8,402 nt of DNA from Candidatus Brocadiia bacterium (GTDB lineage Bacteria; Planctomycetota; MHYJ01; WSZJ01). Position numbers and translations under genes: made by a program. The stretch spans positions 1-8,402 of the forward strand of contig JABWAY010000180.1 of assembly GCA_013360825.1 (NCBI GenBank), read 5' to 3'. Below, piece by piece: positions 5,879-8,402 of the stretch (its first letter is position 1; each line of letters begins with the position of its first letter). The notes below the pieces were generated by a model that saw nothing but the letters and a program-made list of their open reading frames with translations, searched no databases and was not told the origin of the DNA.

Positions 5879-6859
5879 TTAGCCTGCGGGGACCGGAAGC
5901 TCGGACAGGATGTTCTGCAGCACCCTCACGGCGCTTCCCCTCTCGCTCGACGTCCGGACCCCGCGCTCGACGATCCGGTGCGCGAGGACGGGGATCACGA
6001 GTTCCTTCACATCGTCGGGAATGACGTAATTCCGGCCGCGGACCAGCGCGCGGGCCTGCGCCGTCCGGTAGAGCGAGAGCGACCCGCGCGGGGAGACACC
6101 GGCGGCGAAATGCGGCTCGCGGCGGGTGCGATCGACGATCGAGACGAGGTAGGCGGCGATCGCATCGTCCACGCGGACCTTCGACGCCGCGTCGGAAAGC
6201 TCCAGGACCTCCTGCGCCTGCAGGACGACGGGCAGGCTGTCGACCGGCTCCCCGGAGCGGTGCGAGGAGAGCATCTCGCGCTCCTGGTCCGGGGACGGGT
6301 ACCCCATCCGGATGCGCAGCGCGAAGCGGTCGAGCTGGCTTTCGGGGAGCGGGTAGGTCCCGGCGTATTCGAGCGGATTCTGCGTGGCGACGACCATGAA
6401 CGGGCGGGGGAGGGGGTAGGACTTGCCGTCGCACGTCACCTGGAAATCGTTCATCGCCTCGAGCAGGGCCGCCTGGGTCCGCGGCGTGGTCCGGTTGACC
6501 TCGTCCGCGAGGAGGACCTGCGTGAAGACCGGTCCGGGGCGGAACTGAAAGTCCCTGTTCGCGGGGTCGTACATCGACAGCCCGGTGATGTCGCTCGGGA
6601 GCAGGTCCGGCGTGAACTGGATGCGGCGGAACTGGCAGCCGATGCAGCGGGCGAGCGCCTTGGCGAGCGCGGTCTTCCCGACGCCGGGGACGTCCTCGAT
6701 CAGCACGTGGCCGCGCGCGACCAGCCCCACGACCAGCTGCTCGATGGCATACGCCTTGCCCATGATCGCGCGGCCGATGGTCTCCATCAGCACGCGGACC
6801 TTCGCCGACGGGGAACCGCCGGCCTCCGTCACCGGAGCGACTTCGTGAACTCCAGCCAT
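5879..6859 (-). CDS. MoxR-family AAA+ ATPase
   Basis: A 326-residue cytosolic MoxR ATPase. These act as chaperone-like motors, typically with vWA or DUF58 partners encoded next door. Walker A is EDVPGVGKT (55-63, Lys62 and Thr63). Walker B is VLLADEVNR (115-123, Asp119 and Glu120). Sensor 1 is VVATQNP (156-162, Asn161). LPESQLDRF (171-179) is the family signature with a candidate arginine finger, and SPRGSL (256-261) carries the sensor 2 arginine. The C-terminal lid holds the usual YVIPDDV and HRI elements. I chose the ATG at 6859 because GGAG lies five bases upstream; the open frame continues to 7009, but that part is shadow of the metallopeptidase gene. A GTG at 6832 overlapping the upstream stop as GTGA is the alternative, without a good ribosome site; it would trim nine residues. 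Confidence 0.93.
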   Translation of the reverse strand: MAGVHEVAPVTEAGGSPSAKVRVLMETIGRAIMGKAYAIEQLVVGLVARGHVLIEDVPGVGKTALAKALARCIGCQFRRIQFTPDLLPSDITGLSMYDPANRDFQFRPGPVFTQVLLADEVNRTTPRTQAALLEAMNDFQVTCDGKSYPLPRPFMVVATQNPLEYAGTYPLPESQLDRFALRIRMGYPSPDQEREMLSSHRSGEPVDSLPVVLQAQEVLELSDAASKVRVDDAIAAYLVSIVDRTRREPHFAAGVSPRGSLSLYRTAQARALVRGRNYVIPDDVKELVIPVLAHRIVERGVRTSSERGSAVRVLQNILSELPVPAG

Positions 6860-8364
6860 TCCTTCTCCAGGGTGTCGAGGTTTTCGCCGAAAACCTTGCG
6901 GAAGGTCGCCGGTCCCGGGTTGCCGTTCAACTCCTCGCGGAAGTACTGCTCGAACTTCTCCGCGTACTTCCCGTTCTCGTAGTTGTAGAAGAAATAGACC
7001 ATCGACCACGCCTGGGCGTAGTAGAGGAGGCCCCGCTCCAGCTTCCGCCGCGGATCACCGGGGGCGGCCATCTCGAAGCTGAAATCCCGGTAGGTCTTCG
7101 CCAGCATGTCGGTCAGCTTCACGTGCGCATTCTGCGAACAGTAATTCCGGATCATCGGGAGCCGGTCCTTGTTGAGCGTGTTTCCGTCCTGCCGGATCCG
7201 GCCCCGCTCGTCACGCGTGAACGGCTCGAAATACGTCGCGATCCCCTCCGTGAACCACAGCATCTGCCCGCTCGACTTCCCGCGCAGCTGGGTCGCGTAG
7301 TAGACGATCATGTGCACCGTCTCGTGGAAAATCGTCCCGTAGGGATCGGCCCGGTTGTCGGAACTGTGGAAGAGCATCAGCCGCTCCGCCCCCGCGCTGC
7401 CCTCCCAGTGCCCCCCGGCCCCCGCCGGCAGGCCCCGCTTGTCCCCGTAGATCCGGTACGTCTGCGGATCCCGGAAAATCCAGATCAGCATCACCTGGTC
7501 GTTCAGGTCCCCGAGCTGGAACTTGTCCCCGAACCGCTCGTAGAACCGGGAGTAAAACGCCTTCAGCTCGCCCACATACTCGTCGAGTTTCAGCTCGGCG
7601 TTGTACCCCGGCGAGGTCTGGATGCAGAACAGCAGCGGCTTGTCCTCCTTGAAGATGAAATCGGCGCCGAACTCGATCCGGAGCCGCGTCACCCGGTCCA
7701 TCACCCGCTTGTCCCTCTCGCTCAGCCCGGCGAGCCGCGCCGCCTCCTCCTTCTGCTTCCGGTCGTCCTCTGCCAGCCGGTCATGCTCCACCTTCGCCAC
7801 GAACCTCGACGTCGAGTCCTCCCCGCTGGGCGTGAACTTCACCGCCCCGGCCGCGGCCCAGGCCTCCTCGTTCGCGTCGTCGAACGTCGTCGCAATCCGC
7901 GCGAGCCGCTTCTTCTCCGTGATCAGCCCGGCCGCTTCCGCCTCCTTGATCAGCGCCAGGCACTCCGCCGCCGAGGCCGGCGGCCGGGCGGCCAGGCGCG
8001 TCCAGTAGCGCTCGGCCAGCGCGGACATCACGCGGGAATCCCCCGGGGACTTCCGGGCCGCCTCGTCCAGGTGCGCGTCGTAACGGTCCGGCTTCTGCGC
8101 GCTGCACCAGAGCGCGATCGACAGGTCGTCCGTCTTTCCCGCCTTCAGGGCCGCGAGCTTCTTCTCGTACGTCGCTTCCGGCGAACTCGCACCCCCCCCG
8201 CCGGTCCCCTGCATGCTCCGCCACGCAAAGAATCCGCCCCCGCCCAGCACCGCCAGCCCGAGGACCACGGCGGCGATCAGCTTCACGGGGGATTTCTTCG
8301 CCGGCGCCTCCGCCGACGCCCCCAGGCGCGCCGCCGCGCTCGGCGCCGGGCGTGCGCGCGGCAC
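6829..8364 (-). CDS. membrane-anchored DUF1570-like zinc metallopeptidase
   Basis: A 511-residue protein with a short basic Pro/Ala-rich N-terminus, one membrane anchor (about 27-47, KLIAAVVLGLAVLGGGGFF) and a large domain expected outside the membrane. The zinc-binding motif is HETVH (His347, Glu348, His351); the likely third ligand is Glu373 in LWFTEGIATYFE, a gluzincin arrangement as in DUF1570/M1-like peptidases. The FHSSDNRADPYGTIFHETVH context fits the DUF1570 type. An alpha-helical region (about 64-175) with aligned Ala/Leu positions could be TPR-like, followed by a charged coiled-coil-like stretch (about 192-222). The substrate is unknown. The start is a GTG at 8364, the only start codon between an in-frame TAG at 8371-8373 and the anchor; it lacks a clear ribosome site, so a GTG at Val27 cannot be excluded. 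The 3' end overlaps the MoxR gene by 31 bases, so the two are very probably co-expressed. Confidence 0.82.
   Translation of the reverse strand: MPRARPAPSAAARLGASAEAPAKKSPVKLIAAVVLGLAVLGGGGFFAWRSMQGTGGGGASSPEATYEKKLAALKAGKTDDLSIALWCSAQKPDRYDAHLDEAARKSPGDSRVMSALAERYWTRLAARPPASAAECLALIKEAEAAGLITEKKRLARIATTFDDANEEAWAAAGAVKFTPSGEDSTSRFVAKVEHDRLAEDDRKQKEEAARLAGLSERDKRVMDRVTRLRIEFGADFIFKEDKPLLFCIQTSPGYNAELKLDEYVGELKAFYSRFYERFGDKFQLGDLNDQVMLIWIFRDPQTYRIYGDKRGLPAGAGGHWEGSAGAERLMLFHSSDNRADPYGTIFHETVHMIVYYATQLRGKSSGQMLWFTEGIATYFEPFTRDERGRIRQDGNTLNKDRLPMIRNYCSQNAHVKLTDMLAKTYRDFSFEMAAPGDPRRKLERGLLYYAQAWSMVYFFYNYENGKYAEKFEQYFREELNGNPGPATFRKVFGENLDTLEKEWLEFTKSLR
6865..6868 (-). promoter_or_regulatory. ribosome binding site of the MoxR gene
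   Basis: On the minus strand GGAG, within GGAGAAGGA running directly into the ATG at 6859, lies five bases upstream of that start and inside the metallopeptidase coding region. It favours the ATG over the GTG at 6832. Confidence 0.55.
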
Positions 8365-8402
8365 GGCGGCCTACGACCGTGCGGTGCTGATCCTGGTGGG
8401 TG

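Noticed and set aside
5745..6434. 229-residue minus-strand open frame over the MoxR gene and the gap
   Set aside because: Shadow frame; MoxR AAA+ motifs are in the other frame and the gap portion shows no protein-like composition.
8375..8402. possible start of a divergent plus-strand gene (reads A-Y-D-R-A-V-L-I-L-V-G to the edge)
   Set aside because: Only about ten codons, no ribosome site, and no way to distinguish it from chance at the window edge.

Overview
This is a GC-rich bacterial segment (about two thirds G+C by eye). It holds one rightward gene at the left edge, a structured non-coding region, and a compact leftward block of five genes. A high-GC Gram-negative-like lineage is suggested, perhaps Planctomycetota or a neighbour. 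The reasons are the proline-rich cytoplasmic tail on the S49 peptidase, a DUF1570-type membrane-anchored metallopeptidase, and a MoxR/DUF58/transglutaminase set. This is inference from gene content only.

Layout: (1) 1-1049 (+), the 3' part of an SppA-like signal peptide peptidase whose frame is open through the left edge. (2) 1050-1354, an intergenic stretch that is not empty. A sigma70-type extended -10 (TGCGATAAT) sits just before a roughly 210-nt segment closed by a perfect 12-bp inverted repeat, with a 6S RNA-like rod fold. A second hairpin follows it. (3) 1355-2461 (-), a multipass HGSNAT/YeiB-like acyltransferase. (4) 2491-4611 (-), a TgpA-type membrane transglutaminase-like protein. 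(5) 4611-5735 (-), a DUF58 protein sharing one base with the transglutaminase gene. (6) 5736-5878, a 143-bp gap with a -10-like box placed for leaderless transcription of the DUF58 gene. (7) 5879-6859 (-), a MoxR AAA+ ATPase. (8) 6829-8364 (-), an N-terminally anchored HExxH metallopeptidase overlapping the MoxR start.

Read in transcription order (right to left), the leftward genes are: metallopeptidase, MoxR ATPase, DUF58 protein, transglutaminase-like protein, acyltransferase. MoxR, DUF58 and TgpA-type proteins are a recurrent trio, in which a cytosolic AAA+ chaperone is thought to act on a vWA-like partner linked to a membrane enzyme with an extracytoplasmic catalytic domain. With the metallopeptidase at the head and the acyltransferase at the tail, the block looks like an envelope maintenance or remodelling cassette; this is inference.

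The most notable item is the structured RNA candidate between the convergent sppA and acyltransferase genes. Nothing resembling a mobile element, CRISPR array, tRNA or rRNA was seen.
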